Assembly: GCF_000715205.1 (NCBI RefSeq)
Contig: NZ_JOTP01000004.1
Coordinates: 184,234-248,233, forward strand
From: Bacillus zhangzhouensis
Lineage (GTDB): Bacteria > Bacillota > Bacilli > Bacillales > Bacillaceae
Length of the DNA: 64,000 nucleotides
Direction of reading: 5' to 3'
The position numbers and the translations under genes were made by a program. The stretch's first letter is position 1. Every line of letters begins with the position of its first letter. The notes beneath the pieces were generated by a model. That model was not told the origin of the DNA and made no database searches. It saw nothing but the letters and a program-made list of their open reading frames with translations. Positions 53,201 to 62,076 of the stretch are shown here, in pieces.

Positions 53201-54839
53201 CCTTATTTCACCACCTCCGCATCATGATATTTATTCCATCGAGGATTTGGCTCAGTTGATCCATGATTTGAAAAATGCGAACCGTGACGCACGCATCAGT
53301 GTCAAGCTTGTGTCTAAAGCTGGCGTTGGCACCATTGCAGCAGGTGTAGCAAAAGGTACTGCCGATGTCATTGTGATCAGCGGATACGATGGCGGCACAG
53401 GGGCATCGCCGAAAACAAGTATTAAACATACAGGACTTCCTTGGGAGCTCGGTTTGGCAGAGGCACATCAAACCCTTGTCTTAAACGGTCTTCGCGAGAG
53501 AGTCGTTCTTGAAACTGACGGAAAGTTAATGACAGGCCGCGATGTTGTCATGGCTGCGATTTTAGGAGCAGAAGAATACGGCTTTGCGACAGCTCCACTA
53601 GTCGTTTTAGGCTGCGTGATGATGAGAGCATGCCATTTAGATACTTGCCCGGTCGGTGTTGCGACACAAAATCCAGAGCTTCGTAAAAAATTCATGGGTA
53701 ACCCTGATCACATCGTGAACTTCATGATGTATATTGCAGAGGAAGTAAGAGAAATCTTAGCTGAACTTGGCTTTAGATCAATGGATGAACTAATTGGACG
53801 CACAGACGTTTTAGCGGTCAGTGAACGAGCAAAATCTCACTGGAAAGCAGGACAGCTAGACCTCGAAACACTGCTTTATCAACCAGAAGGGCCGCGAATG
53901 TTCAGAACACCGCAAAATCATAAAATTGATGAATCACTTGATATGAATGAGATCCTCCCTTATGTACAGGAAGCGCTGAATCATCAAACACCGGTGGATC
54001 TATCTCTGAACATCCGCAACATCAACCGTGTGGCCGGAACAATTACTGGCAGTGAAGTGTCTAAGCGCTACGGGGAAGAAGGATTGCCAGAGGATACGAT
54101 TACACTGCGTTTCACTGGTTCAGCTGGACAAAGCTTCGGCGCATTTGTGCCAAAGGGTATGTCCTTATATTTAACAGGTGACTCAAATGACTATATCGGC
54201 AAAGGACTCTCTGGAGGCAAAATTGCTGTCAAAACCTCTGACCACTTTGTGCAAAATGGACATGAAAACGTGATTGTCGGAAACGTCGCATTCTATGGTG
54301 CAACAAGCGGAAAGGCTTATATTAACGGGCGTGCTGGTGAGCGTTTTGCCGTTCGTAATTCTGGGGTACATGTGGTCGTTGAAGGAATCGGCGATCACGG
54401 CTGTGAGTATATGACTGGCGGACGTGTTGTGATTTTAGGGGACGTCGGGAAAAACTTTGGCGCAGGCATGTCTGGCGGTGTGGCTTACGTGCATACATCG
54501 GATGCAAAGCAGTTCAAAAGAATGTGCAACATGGAAATGATCATGTTTGAAAAGCTTACAGATCATGAAGAAGAACTAGAAGTAAAGCAAATGATTAAGG
54601 AGCATCTTGATTATACAAACAGCTCAAAAGCATCAGTACTTCTAGAAAACTGGGCGCAAGAAAAAGATCAATTCATTAAGATCATTCCGAGAAATTACAA
54701 AATGATGCTTCAAAGCATTGAAGAACAAAAACAAGCGGGTCTCAGTCATGAAGAAGCAGTGATGTTCGCTTTTGAAGCAAATACAAAACCGAAAAATAAA
54801 GAAACGGCAAACGGGCAAAAAGCAGCCCTCGCTCATTAA
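50268..54839 (+). CDS. gltA: Glutamate synthase (NADPH) large subunit
   Basis: 1523-residue alpha subunit of GOGAT, which makes two glutamate from glutamine plus 2-oxoglutarate. The first 21 residues are the propeptide; after cleavage Cys22 (DACGIGLYAHLKG) becomes the N-terminal nucleophile of the class II glutaminase domain (about 22-430). The central FMN/synthase domain includes the 3Fe-4S motif CVMMRACHLDTCPVGVA, and the C-terminal GXGXG beta-helix domain (about 1280-1490: GLSGGKIAVKTSD...GRAGERFAVRNSG). ATG behind GGGGGAG. Terminator-free 16-base gap to gltB. Matches B. subtilis GltA (about 1520). Confidence 0.98.
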   Translation: MTYNQLPQPQGLYRPEFEHDACGIGLYAHLKGEATHSIVKKGLQMLCQLDHRGGQGSDPYTGDGAGLMVQLPDAFFRKNCKEFVLPEKGRYGVGMVFFSKDDDEKTRQAIEQKINGFIKQEGQTLIGWRTVPVDAGKIGTVAAKSCPVVRQVFIGANDNVTDRLSFERKLYVIRKQAENWGTAEEKQFYFVSLSSQTIVYKGLLTSDQVDTFYLDLQDETFVSAFSLVHSRFSTNTFPTWERAHPNRYLIHNGEINTLRGNINWMRAREQQFVSEAFGEDLDKILPVLNADGSDSSILDNAFEFFVLAGRTPAHTAMMLIPEPWTENTHMSKEKRAFYEYHSSLMEPWDGPTAISFTDGKQIGAILDRNGLRPARYYVTKDDHIIFSSEVGVIDTNEEDVKYKDRLEPGKMLLIDLEEGRIISDEEVKSTIANELPYQKWLDEEMVHVNRSEENSENSSIIDDLLTRQRAFHYTYEDIQKYLIPLLEEGKDPIGSMGSDTPLAVLSDRAQSLFNYFKQLFAQVTNPPIDAIREQLVTSTMTWLGAEGDILHPNEYSCRRIKLYTPVLTSGQFNGLKTIVHNAFKSKTIHTLFTGDLKRGLDAMFEEAEKAIRAGVSLFILSDREMTEEKVPIPPLLALSALHQHLVRQGLRTKVSLIVESGEVREVHHFAALIGYGADAIHPYLVYETYKQLIAEEAISISFDEAVTKFGKSVTEGVVKVMSKVGISTVQSYRGAQIFEAVGISEDVIQTYFTGTASQLGGIDLDTIASEAKLRHEAGYQAATDQTLESGSEFQWRKNGEHHAFNPKTIHTLQWACRNEDYDLFKQYTKAADEERMGFLRNLFAFHPKQKPVSLEEVESAQSIVRRFKTGAMSFGSLSKEAHEALAIAMNRIGGKSNSGEGGEDPARFTVDERGDDRRSAIKQIASGRFGVKSHYLVNADELQIKMAQGAKPGEGGQLPGNKVYPWVADVRGSTPGVGLISPPPHHDIYSIEDLAQLIHDLKNANRDARISVKLVSKAGVGTIAAGVAKGTADVIVISGYDGGTGASPKTSIKHTGLPWELGLAEAHQTLVLNGLRERVVLETDGKLMTGRDVVMAAILGAEEYGFATAPLVVLGCVMMRACHLDTCPVGVATQNPELRKKFMGNPDHIVNFMMYIAEEVREILAELGFRSMDELIGRTDVLAVSERAKSHWKAGQLDLETLLYQPEGPRMFRTPQNHKIDESLDMNEILPYVQEALNHQTPVDLSLNIRNINRVAGTITGSEVSKRYGEEGLPEDTITLRFTGSAGQSFGAFVPKGMSLYLTGDSNDYIGKGLSGGKIAVKTSDHFVQNGHENVIVGNVAFYGATSGKAYINGRAGERFAVRNSGVHVVVEGIGDHGCEYMTGGRVVILGDVGKNFGAGMSGGVAYVHTSDAKQFKRMCNMEMIMFEKLTDHEEELEVKQMIKEHLDYTNSSKASVLLENWAQEKDQFIKIIPRNYKMMLQSIEEQKQAGLSHEEAVMFAFEANTKPKNKETANGQKAALAH

Positions 54840-54855
54840 GAAAGGGGAGAGGACA

Positions 54856-56340
54856 ATGGGCAAAGCAACAGGTTTTATGGATTATCAAAGAGAAAAGCCA
54901 AATGAACGTGACCCTCTCACTCGTCAAAATGACTGGAAAGAATATTCAGCTCCTTATACAGATGAGGTATTGAAAAAGCAGGGCGCTAGATGTATGGATT
55001 GCGGAACACCGTTTTGTCAAATTGGGATGGAAATCAGGGGCGGCGTGTCTGGCTGCCCGATCTACAATTTAATTCCAGAGTGGAATGACCTTGTCTATCG
55101 CGGGAGATGGAAAGAAGCGCTCGAAAGACTGCAAAAAACGAACAATTTTCCTGAATTTACTGGTAGAGTATGTCCAGCGCCTTGCGAAGGCTCATGTACA
55201 GTCGCCATCAATGATCCAGCTGTTTCGATTAAAAATATCGAACGCACGATCATTGATAAAGGTTTTGAGAATGGATGGATTACACCAAGAATTCCTTCAA
55301 GCCGTTCAGGGAAAAAGATTGCCATTGTCGGTTCAGGGCCAGCAGGACTTGCAAGTGCTGATCAATTAAACCAAGCAGGACACGCCGTGACCGTGTTTGA
55401 ACGATCTGATCGACTTGGCGGACTGCTCACCTATGGCATTCCGAATATGAAGCTGGACAAAGAAGTCGTTGAGCGCAGAGTGAAACTTTTGAGACAAGAA
55501 GGCATTGACTTTGTCACGAACACAGAAATTGGCGTGGATATCACTGCCGATGAGCTAAAAGAGCAATTTGATGCGGTTATCCTCTGTACAGGTGCACAAA
55601 AGCAGCGCGACCTATTAATCGAAGGCCGTGAAGCAAAAGGGATTCACCTGGCGATGGATTATTTAACACTCGCAACAAAAAGCATGCTTGATTCAGGATT
55701 TAAAGATAAAAATTTCATTGATGCAAAAGGAAAAGACGTGATTGTCATTGGCGGAGGAGATACAGGTGCTGACTGCGTAGCAACTGCGCTTCGCCAAAAA
55801 GCAAAAAGTGTTGTTCAATTCGGAAAGCATCCAAAGCTTCCAGATACACGTGTAGGGGATAACATGTGGCCAGAGCATCCTTATGTCTTCTCACTCGATT
55901 ATGCTTATGAAGAAGCACAAGCAAAATTCGGAGAAGACCCACGTCAATATTCGATTCAAACCACAAAGATTGTGGCAGATAAAAACGGGAAATTAAAAGA
56001 GCTTCATACCATTCAAATGGAAAAGGTGAAAAACGAACATGGGAAGTTTGAATTTCATGAGATTCCAGGAACAGAGAAGGTATGGCCTGCTCAGCTTGTC
56101 TTTATTGCAATTGGTTTTGAGGGAACTGAACAGCCACTAGTGAAACACTTTGGTGTGGACAGCAAAAACAATCGCATTGACGCAAAGTATGGGGAATATA
56201 CAACAAATGTAGAAGGCGTATTTGCAGCGGGAGATGCAAGACGCGGCCAAAGTCTGATTGTTTGGGCAATTAACGAAGGCAGACAAGTGGCACACGAGGT
56301 AGACCGTTATTTAATGGGGAGTTCGGTTCTGCCAAAATAG
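54856..56340 (+). CDS. gltB: Glutamate synthase (NADPH) small subunit
   Basis: 494-residue beta subunit with FAD and two [4Fe-4S] clusters ([12 protein letters not shown]...CPAPCEGSC), FAD GxGxxG ([13 protein letters not shown] at about residue 155) and NADPH-binding [10 protein letters not shown]. It feeds electrons from NADPH to GltA. ATG 54856 is preceded by AAAGGGGAGAGG; the frame open from 54772 is inside gltA. B. subtilis GltB is about 493 residues. Confidence 0.98.
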   Translation: MGKATGFMDYQREKPNERDPLTRQNDWKEYSAPYTDEVLKKQGARCMDCGTPFCQIGMEIRGGVSGCPIYNLIPEWNDLVYRGRWKEALERLQKTNNFPEFTGRVCPAPCEGSCTVAINDPAVSIKNIERTIIDKGFENGWITPRIPSSRSGKKIAIVGSGPAGLASADQLNQAGHAVTVFERSDRLGGLLTYGIPNMKLDKEVVERRVKLLRQEGIDFVTNTEIGVDITADELKEQFDAVILCTGAQKQRDLLIEGREAKGIHLAMDYLTLATKSMLDSGFKDKNFIDAKGKDVIVIGGGDTGADCVATALRQKAKSVVQFGKHPKLPDTRVGDNMWPEHPYVFSLDYAYEEAQAKFGEDPRQYSIQTTKIVADKNGKLKELHTIQMEKVKNEHGKFEFHEIPGTEKVWPAQLVFIAIGFEGTEQPLVKHFGVDSKNNRIDAKYGEYTTNVEGVFAAGDARRGQSLIVWAINEGRQVAHEVDRYLMGSSVLPK

Positions 56341-56370
56341 GTCAAACAAAGGGTGTTTATGATATATAGA

Positions 56371-56406
56371 AAAGCCATGATCCAATAGTGATCATGGCTT
56401 TTTATG
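56371..56406 (+). terminator. Terminator after gltB
   Basis: Arms AAAGCCATGAT / ATCATGGCTTT with a 9-base loop, then TTATG. Confidence 0.85.
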
Positions 56407-56653
56407 ATTCAGATATGGTTTGATTTACTATCACTTTTTCCCGCTCTAGTGGAGATACAGCTAAAAGAACGCTGATTGGAAAATCCATCTTTCATCAGGT
56501 AATGTTCAAGCACCAGATCACGGGTGCGTCAAAACGTATGAAACATTGGTTGAGGAAGACGACGTTTTTATTTTGCTGCCTTTGTAAGCGGTTTAGATCC
56601 TACCATACATGTACATGCTGTAGATAAATGCAGTAAGAAAGGAAGGTAAGCTT
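56407..56653. other. Intergenic region with possible gene remnant
   Basis: No complete gene. From 56465 to 56587 one plus-strand frame is open for about 40 residues ([12 protein letters not shown]... to a TAA at 56585) with protein-like composition but no start codon or ribosome site; it may be the decayed end of a lost gene. From 56600 onward is the promoter/RBS region of the DUF421 gene. Confidence 0.3.
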
Positions 56654-57355
56654 GTGCCGTTTTTTAACATTTTGATTGAACTATTGATCGGATTTTTCGC
56701 CTTATTTTCTATTACAAAATTATTAGGGAAAACACAATTTGCACAAATCACGCCATTTGATTTTATTTCTGCGCTGATATTAGGGGAAATGGTCGGAAAC
56801 GCCATCTTTGATCCAAAAGTCAGCATTCAGCACATTCTTTTTGCTGTTGCGGTATGGGGCGTTTTGATTTACACAGTTGAATGGCTTTCGCAAAGATTTA
56901 AATCGATTCGTGCTCTTTTAGAAGGAAGACCAACACTTGTGATTGATAAGGGAAAAATTCGCTACAATCGCTTGAAGAAGAATATGCTTGATTTAAATCA
57001 GCTGCAGACACTTATTCGAGCGAAGGGCCATTTTGCCCTTAATGAAATTGAATTTGCCATTTTAGAAACGGACGGGTCAGTCAGCGTGCTACCGAAAATG
57101 AAATACGCACCAGCCACAGCAGAAGATGTGAACGTGAAAGGAAAAGAAGTCAAATTGCCTAGAACGTTTATTATCGATGGGGAAATTTTAAAAAAAGACT
57201 TACAGGAAGCTGGATTTGACGAGTCATGGCTGATTGAGCAATTAAAAAAGCAGCACATTTCTTCCTATCGAGACGTTCTATTTTGTGAATGGATTGAAAA
57301 TGAAGGCATTTATGCGATGAAATATGAGAAATCTGAAAAAACATCCACAACATAA
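56654..57355 (+). CDS. DUF421 membrane protein (YetF-like)
   Basis: 233-residue protein of the DUF421/YetF family. Two or three N-terminal transmembrane helices (residues 1-65; FFALFSITKLLGKTQFAQITPFDFISALILGEMVGNAI is the family signature), followed by two small alpha/beta domains with LEGRPTLVIDKGKI and LILGxx-type strands. Several family members are spore or stress envelope proteins in Bacillus (YetF, YdfR, YrbG). GTG start at 56654 lies after AAGAAAGGAAGG. Function unknown. Confidence 0.85.
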   Translation: MPFFNILIELLIGFFALFSITKLLGKTQFAQITPFDFISALILGEMVGNAIFDPKVSIQHILFAVAVWGVLIYTVEWLSQRFKSIRALLEGRPTLVIDKGKIRYNRLKKNMLDLNQLQTLIRAKGHFALNEIEFAILETDGSVSVLPKMKYAPATAEDVNVKGKEVKLPRTFIIDGEILKKDLQEAGFDESWLIEQLKKQHISSYRDVLFCEWIENEGIYAMKYEKSEKTSTT

Positions 57356-57375
57356 AAAGGTGGGTGTTTTTTCTT
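57344..57375 (+). terminator. Weak terminator after the DUF421 gene
   Basis: Arms CATCCAC / GTGGGTG (one G-U pair) overlapping the stop codon, with a T-run. Confidence 0.55.
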
Positions 57376-57444
57376 CTGGTCAATGAATAAGATCAAAAAG
57401 AATGTTTCGATGAAAACGTTCACAAAACGAGGGGGAGATATGTG

Positions 57445-58425
57445 ATGAAGTATGGAAGGATACTGCTTATGATAGTATTGTCTTTCTTCCTTTTTGACTC
57501 AGCTTCACTTAAAGCGGCTGGACACAAGAATCAAACAAACCGTGTTCTGGTGGTCGATCAAAAAGGAAATGGGTCATTTCGAACGGTTCAATCTGCTATT
57601 GATGCGATTCCAGCAAACAATCAACAGCCAACGACGATATATATTAAGAATGGTGTTTATAAAGAAAAGATTCTCCTTCCGCAAAATAAGCCGTACGTGT
57701 CCTTTATCGGAGAAAATCAGCACAAGACGATTCTGACGTATGATGATACAAATGCTAGCACTGGGAGTACAACCAATAGCTCGAGTACAATGATTCGTGC
57801 GAACGACTTTTATGCAGAAAATATCACCTTTCAAAACACAGCTGGCAGACATGCAGGTCAGGCTGTTGCCCTTTATGTGTCTGGAGACCGGGCCGCGTTC
57901 AAGCAAGTACGTGTCCTTGGCTATCAAGATACGCTTTATGCAACAGGCACAGGCCGGCAATATTACGAAAACTGCTACATCGAGGGCACGGTAGATTTCA
58001 TTTTTGGTTCAGCAACGGCTGTGTTTAAAAGAGCTGAAATAAAAAGTCTTGGAAATGGGTATATTACTGCGGCATCCACAACAGAAGCCCAAAAGTACGG
58101 CTACGTTTTCATTGAATCCACGTTAAATAAGGGAACAGCTGCTGCTCAATCTGTTTATTTAGGCCGTCCGTGGAGACCTTATTCTGCTGTGACGTTTCTT
58201 CATACAAAAATGGAGGATCATATCAAAACAGAGGGCTGGCATAATTGGGATAACCGTGATAATGAAAGAACTGCACGGTATAAAGAATTTGGATCAACAG
58301 GGGCAGGAAGCAATGTGACACACCGCGTGAAATGGTCAACGATTTTAACAAAAAACGAAGCAAGTCAAATCACGGTTCAGTCTGTACTTGGCGGCACCGA
58401 TGGCTGGAATCCAGAAAAGAGGTAA
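57445..58425 (+). CDS. Secreted pectinesterase (carbohydrate esterase family 8)
   Basis: 326-residue pectin methylesterase that removes methyl groups from plant pectin. N-terminal signal peptide about 24 residues (MKYGRILLMIVLSFFLFDSASL), then right-handed beta-helix with the CE8 motifs: GQAVALYV (Gln), YQDTLYA (Asp acid/base), DFIFGSATAVF (Asp nucleophile) and LGRPWRPYS (Arg). ATG 57445 lies 7 bases after GAGGGGGAG; GTG 57442 is an in-frame alternative. With xynA it marks a plant-associated lifestyle. Its own hairpin terminator follows. Confidence 0.93.
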   Translation: MKYGRILLMIVLSFFLFDSASLKAAGHKNQTNRVLVVDQKGNGSFRTVQSAIDAIPANNQQPTTIYIKNGVYKEKILLPQNKPYVSFIGENQHKTILTYDDTNASTGSTTNSSSTMIRANDFYAENITFQNTAGRHAGQAVALYVSGDRAAFKQVRVLGYQDTLYATGTGRQYYENCYIEGTVDFIFGSATAVFKRAEIKSLGNGYITAASTTEAQKYGYVFIESTLNKGTAAAQSVYLGRPWRPYSAVTFLHTKMEDHIKTEGWHNWDNRDNERTARYKEFGSTGAGSNVTHRVKWSTILTKNEASQITVQSVLGGTDGWNPEKR

Positions 58426-58432
58426 AGGGCGT

Positions 58433-58466
58433 GTCAGTTTTCGTCAAAGAAAGCTGACTTTTCTGT
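58433..58466 (+). terminator. Terminator after pectinesterase
   Basis: Arms GTCAGTTTTC / GAAAGCTGAC with a 6-base loop, followed by TTTTCTG. Confidence 0.85.
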
Positions 58467-58477
58467 TTAAAAAACCT

Positions 58478-58506
58478 TTGAGAACAAACGTTCTTTTGTG
58501 TATAAT
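58478..58506 (+). promoter_or_regulatory. dacC promoter with LexA-type box
   Basis: TTGAGA (58478-58483), 17-bp spacer, TATAAT (58501-58506). GAAC-AAAC-GTTC at 58482-58493 fits the Bacillus LexA/DinR consensus GAACRNRYGTTC in all positions and covers the end of the -35 and part of the spacer. Confidence 0.6.
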
Positions 58507-58554
58507 GAACATAATCTTCTAAAATTGGCTGCTTCTCTAAAAAGGAGGAATTGC

Positions 58555-60039
58555 GTGAAGCGTTTTTCACAGTTCATGTTTCTACAAATATGTATCCTGT
58601 TGATTTTATTTCTCCCTTTTTCAGTGAAAGATGAACAACTCACGGCTCATGATGATCAATCAAAATGGATCGCAGCTTTAGACGAATTCATACGAACAGC
58701 ACCTGACTTAGAGGGCGCTATCTCTGGCATCAGCGTCCGCGATACTTCTGACACCTCTCTTCTTTATGAACATCAAGCTGATATCCGTCTTACTCCGGCT
58801 TCTAATATGAAACTGCTCACATCAGCCATCGCCCTTGATATACTTGGAGAAACACACACATTTCCTACAGACATCTGGATGGATGGTTCTATTCAAAAGA
58901 AAACGTTACATGGCAACCTTTATCTTCGCGGCACTGGAGATCCGACTTTATTAGAGGAGGATTTTGTAGCACTTGCCAAACAAGTCAAAAAGGCTGGAAT
59001 ACATACAGTTCGCGGGCAGCTTGTGGCAGATGACACTTGGTTTGATGATACGAGATATTCCATTGATCTGCCGTGGAGTGATGAGGATCAATACTACGGT
59101 GCACAAATATCTGCTCTCACCGCTTCACCGAATCAAGACTATGATGCAGGAACCATTATTCTCGAAGTAAAGCCAGGAAAGAAAGCGGGGCATAAAGCCA
59201 CCTATGACATGATCCCGAAGACTGATGTTGCTCAAGTCATCAATCAAGTGAAAACTGTTCCAGAAGGCGGAAAAAAGAAGATATCTTTTAAGCGCTCTCA
59301 TGGCACAAACAAGATTACGTTGACTGGAACCATTCCTCTTAAAGCAAGTTCATCTAAACAATGGATAGCATTATGGGAGCCGACAACCTATGCTTTAGAC
59401 TTAATGAAACGAGCGCTAAAAGCTGAAGGGATACAGGTGAAAGGACCACTCAAAACAAAACACGTTCCTAAAAAAGCCAAGAAAATCGCTTCCCATTCAT
59501 CTATGCCTTTATCAGAGCTGCTTGTTCCTATGATGAAATTAAGCAACAACACTCATGCAGAAATTCTGTTAAAGGAACTTGGCAAGCAGGTGAAGAACAA
59601 AGGGAGTTTTGAGGAAGGGCTGGACGTGATGAATGAACGCCTTCCTGCCTTTGGCGTAGTTCCATCACTCACTGTGTTAAGAGATGGATCAGGCATATCA
59701 CCTATTAATCTTGTCTCTGCAAACCAATTCACTTTATTTTTGACAAACATTCAACAGGAAAAATGGTTTAAGACCTATGAACATGCGCTTCCGTTAGCAG
59801 GGGCAAGCGAACGAATGGTGGGAGGAACGTTAAGGAACAGATTGAAAGAACCAGCTACTCTAGAAAAAGTACGTGCGAAAACGGGATCATTATCAACAGT
59901 CAGCACACTTTCTGGATATATTGAAACGCAGAGCGGAAAGACGCTCGCTTTTTCTATTCTATTAAATCATCTTGTAGATGACGAAAAAGGAAAGGATATA
60001 GAAGACCGTATTGTCAGCATCTTAGCTGAGGATCTTTAG
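58555..60039 (+). CDS. dacC: D-alanyl-D-alanine carboxypeptidase, PBP4a type
   Basis: 494-residue class C low-molecular-weight penicillin-binding protein (peptidase S13), trimming pentapeptides of peptidoglycan at the outer face. Signal peptide/anchor in residues 1-30; SxxK Ser83-Asn-Met-Lys86 (TPASNMKLL); SxN in KLSNNTHAE; KTG in RAKTGSLS; domain II and III insertion between. B. subtilis DacC is 491 residues. GTG start at 58555 follows AAAGGAGG by 6 bases; the frame open from 58498 begins inside the promoter. MATE gene follows after 19 bases, likely co-transcribed. Confidence 0.93.
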   Translation: MKRFSQFMFLQICILLILFLPFSVKDEQLTAHDDQSKWIAALDEFIRTAPDLEGAISGISVRDTSDTSLLYEHQADIRLTPASNMKLLTSAIALDILGETHTFPTDIWMDGSIQKKTLHGNLYLRGTGDPTLLEEDFVALAKQVKKAGIHTVRGQLVADDTWFDDTRYSIDLPWSDEDQYYGAQISALTASPNQDYDAGTIILEVKPGKKAGHKATYDMIPKTDVAQVINQVKTVPEGGKKKISFKRSHGTNKITLTGTIPLKASSSKQWIALWEPTTYALDLMKRALKAEGIQVKGPLKTKHVPKKAKKIASHSSMPLSELLVPMMKLSNNTHAEILLKELGKQVKNKGSFEEGLDVMNERLPAFGVVPSLTVLRDGSGISPINLVSANQFTLFLTNIQQEKWFKTYEHALPLAGASERMVGGTLRNRLKEPATLEKVRAKTGSLSTVSTLSGYIETQSGKTLAFSILLNHLVDDEKGKDIEDRIVSILAEDL

Positions 60040-60058
60040 ACAGAGAAGGGGAACCATC

Positions 60059-61426
60059 ATGACGTTAGATAACAATCAATCTTTAGTAAAAACCATGTCC
60101 ATTTTTCTCATTCCACTTTTGCTAAGCAATATTTTGCAATCAATCGGACAGCTTGTGTCCATTGTACTTGTCGGCAGATGGATTGGAGAGGATGCAGTAG
60201 CTGCTATTTCTGCATTCTTTCCGCTTTTCTTTTTACTCGTTTCATTTTCAATTGGAATTGGATCAGGAAGCTCCATCCTAATTGGACAAGCATATGGAGC
60301 AAAAAATGAACAGAGATTAAAAGAAATTATTGGCACAACGCTTTCGTTCACCTTTTTGATCGGACTTTTTTTAGCTATCATTGGAGGTTTATTCGCAACA
60401 GACATCCTAAATCTAATGGGAACACCCGCAAATATTGTGGAGGAAAGTGCGGCTTATGCCAGAATTCTATTCATCTCAATGCCGATCTTATTTCTTTATT
60501 TTGTTTATACGACCTTTTTACGAGGGACAGGGGATTCGAAAACGCCTTTTTATTTCTTAATGATTAGCACAGCAACGAATATTTTGCTGCTGCCGATTTT
60601 ATTATTTGGCTGGCTAGGACTGCCGGCTTTTGGTTTATACGGCGCTGCGTATTCCTCTGTGATTTCAACAATTGTGACGTTCATCATTCTACATATCTAT
60701 CTATATAAGACAAAGCACCCGCTGCGCATTGATGCATCGGTTAGAAGGCATTTATTGATGAAAGGGGATCTATTAAAAACGTTATTAAAGCTAAGTATTC
60801 CTTCAAGTATTAATATGATCCTCATTTCTTTATCAGAAATTGCCGTCATTTCTTTTGTGAACGATTATGGATCACAGGCCACAGCTGCCTATGGTGTTGT
60901 CAATCAGGTCGTGAGTTACGTGCAAATGCCAGCAGTGAGTCTTGGCATAGCGGTCTCTATCTTTGCAGCACAATTCATTGGGGCAGGAAATATCAACCGT
61001 CTAAAAGATGTCATTAAAATAGGGCTAGGGCTAAACTTCGCCATAGGTGGATTCATCATTATTTTCGTCTATATATTTGCCCCGCAGATTTTATCCATCT
61101 TTTTAACAGATCCTAGGACGATAGATATTGCGTATAGTTTGGTCGTCATTACACTATGGAGCTATCTCATTTTCGGAACAGCTCAAATCGTTGCAGCCAC
61201 GATGAGAGCAAGTGGAACGGTTCTATGGCCGACGATTTTTAGTATTTGTTCCATTTGGCTTGTTGAAGTACCAGTTGCTTATGTGTTATCACACTATACC
61301 TCACTTGGCATTAAGGGAATCTGGATAGGCTATCCTGCGGCTTTCTTTGTGAACTTACTCCTTCAATATGGCTACTATCAGTTGGTATGGAAGAAAAAAC
61401 AGATCGTAGCGCTTGTTAAATCATAA
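60059..61426 (+). CDS. MATE-family multidrug efflux protein
   Basis: 455-residue cation-coupled exporter with 12 predicted transmembrane helices in two homologous halves. Typical first-half features: IGQLVSIVLVGRWIGEDAVAAISAFFPLFFLLVSFSIGIGSGSSILIGQAYGA and FLRGTGDSKTPFYFLMISTATNILLLPILLF. Drug or flavin-related substrate unknown. ATG at 60059 follows AGAAGGGG. Nineteen bases after dacC, so part of the same operon, though the functional link is not obvious. No terminator before the acetyltransferase gene 64 bp downstream. Confidence 0.9.
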   Translation: MTLDNNQSLVKTMSIFLIPLLLSNILQSIGQLVSIVLVGRWIGEDAVAAISAFFPLFFLLVSFSIGIGSGSSILIGQAYGAKNEQRLKEIIGTTLSFTFLIGLFLAIIGGLFATDILNLMGTPANIVEESAAYARILFISMPILFLYFVYTTFLRGTGDSKTPFYFLMISTATNILLLPILLFGWLGLPAFGLYGAAYSSVISTIVTFIILHIYLYKTKHPLRIDASVRRHLLMKGDLLKTLLKLSIPSSINMILISLSEIAVISFVNDYGSQATAAYGVVNQVVSYVQMPAVSLGIAVSIFAAQFIGAGNINRLKDVIKIGLGLNFAIGGFIIIFVYIFAPQILSIFLTDPRTIDIAYSLVVITLWSYLIFGTAQIVAATMRASGTVLWPTIFSICSIWLVEVPVAYVLSHYTSLGIKGIWIGYPAAFFVNLLLQYGYYQLVWKKKQIVALVKS

Positions 61427-61490
61427 TGTGAGGATGTCAATCAGCATATACATACGAAGATCCATTACTTTTTAGGAGGTTTGATCTTCT

Positions 61491-62051
61491 ATGTTTTTGA
61501 ATCAAAGAAGTGAACTCAGCTCGTATGACATCGGTGATTTTTCCTATGCCGGACCAGATTTCCAAGTGCTTACGTGGGGGGAAGGAACGACACTGAACGT
61601 TGGGAAATTTTGCTCCATCGCAAACGAAGTAAAGATTTTTCTTGGCGGTGAACACCGAACAGATTGGGTCACAACCTATCCGTTTAATCAAATTTTCAAA
61701 GAAGCTGCTCATATTAAAGGACACCCAAAATCAAAAGGAGATGTCCATATAGGACACGATGTCTGGATTGGTTATGGAGCGACGATCATGTCAGGAGTAT
61801 GTATAGGAAACGGGGCAGTGATTGGTGCAAATAGTGTGATTACAAAAGATGTGCCACCATATGCAATCGTGGCAGGAAACCCGCAGCAGCTAATGAAATA
61901 TCGTTTTTCTTCTAACATAATTGAAAAACTTCAGTCATTGGAATGGTGGAATTTAAAGTTTTCAAGCATACAGTCCATTTTTCATCTCTTACAATCAAAT
62001 GATATTGAAACCTGTATAAACGCAATAGAAGAAACAAAAAAGAAAGGCTAA
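61491..62051 (+). CDS. Xenobiotic/hexapeptide-type O-acetyltransferase (XAT, LbetaH family)
   Basis: 186-residue left-handed beta-helix acetyltransferase similar to CatB-type XAT and sugar O-acetyltransferases: VGKFCSIANEVKIFLGGEHRTDWVTTYPF (His-containing loop), GDVHIGHDVWIGYGATIMSGVCIGNGAVIGANSVITKDVPPYAIVAGNP repeats and KYRFSSNIIEKLQSLEWWN. It modifies sugars or, in CatB, chloramphenicol. It lies directly beside, and convergent with, a BclA-like collagen gene, so acetylation of an exosporium glycan is an attractive but unproven role. RBS AGGAGG 7 bases before ATG. Confidence 0.88.
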   Translation: MFLNQRSELSSYDIGDFSYAGPDFQVLTWGEGTTLNVGKFCSIANEVKIFLGGEHRTDWVTTYPFNQIFKEAAHIKGHPKSKGDVHIGHDVWIGYGATIMSGVCIGNGAVIGANSVITKDVPPYAIVAGNPQQLMKYRFSSNIIEKLQSLEWWNLKFSSIQSIFHLLQSNDIETCINAIEETKKKG

Positions 62052-62072
62052 AGTAGCCCTTCTTTTTTTTTC
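62039..62072. terminator. Terminator between the acetyltransferase and the collagen-like gene
   Basis: Arms AAGAAAGGCTA / TAGCCCTTCTT with a 3-base loop and T-run on the plus strand; T-rich also on the minus strand. Confidence 0.85.
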
Positions 62073-62076
62073 GTTA

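Noticed and set aside
54772..54855. Extended start of gltB inside gltA
   Set aside because: The ATG 54856 has AAAGGGGAGAGG at correct distance and gives the family length.
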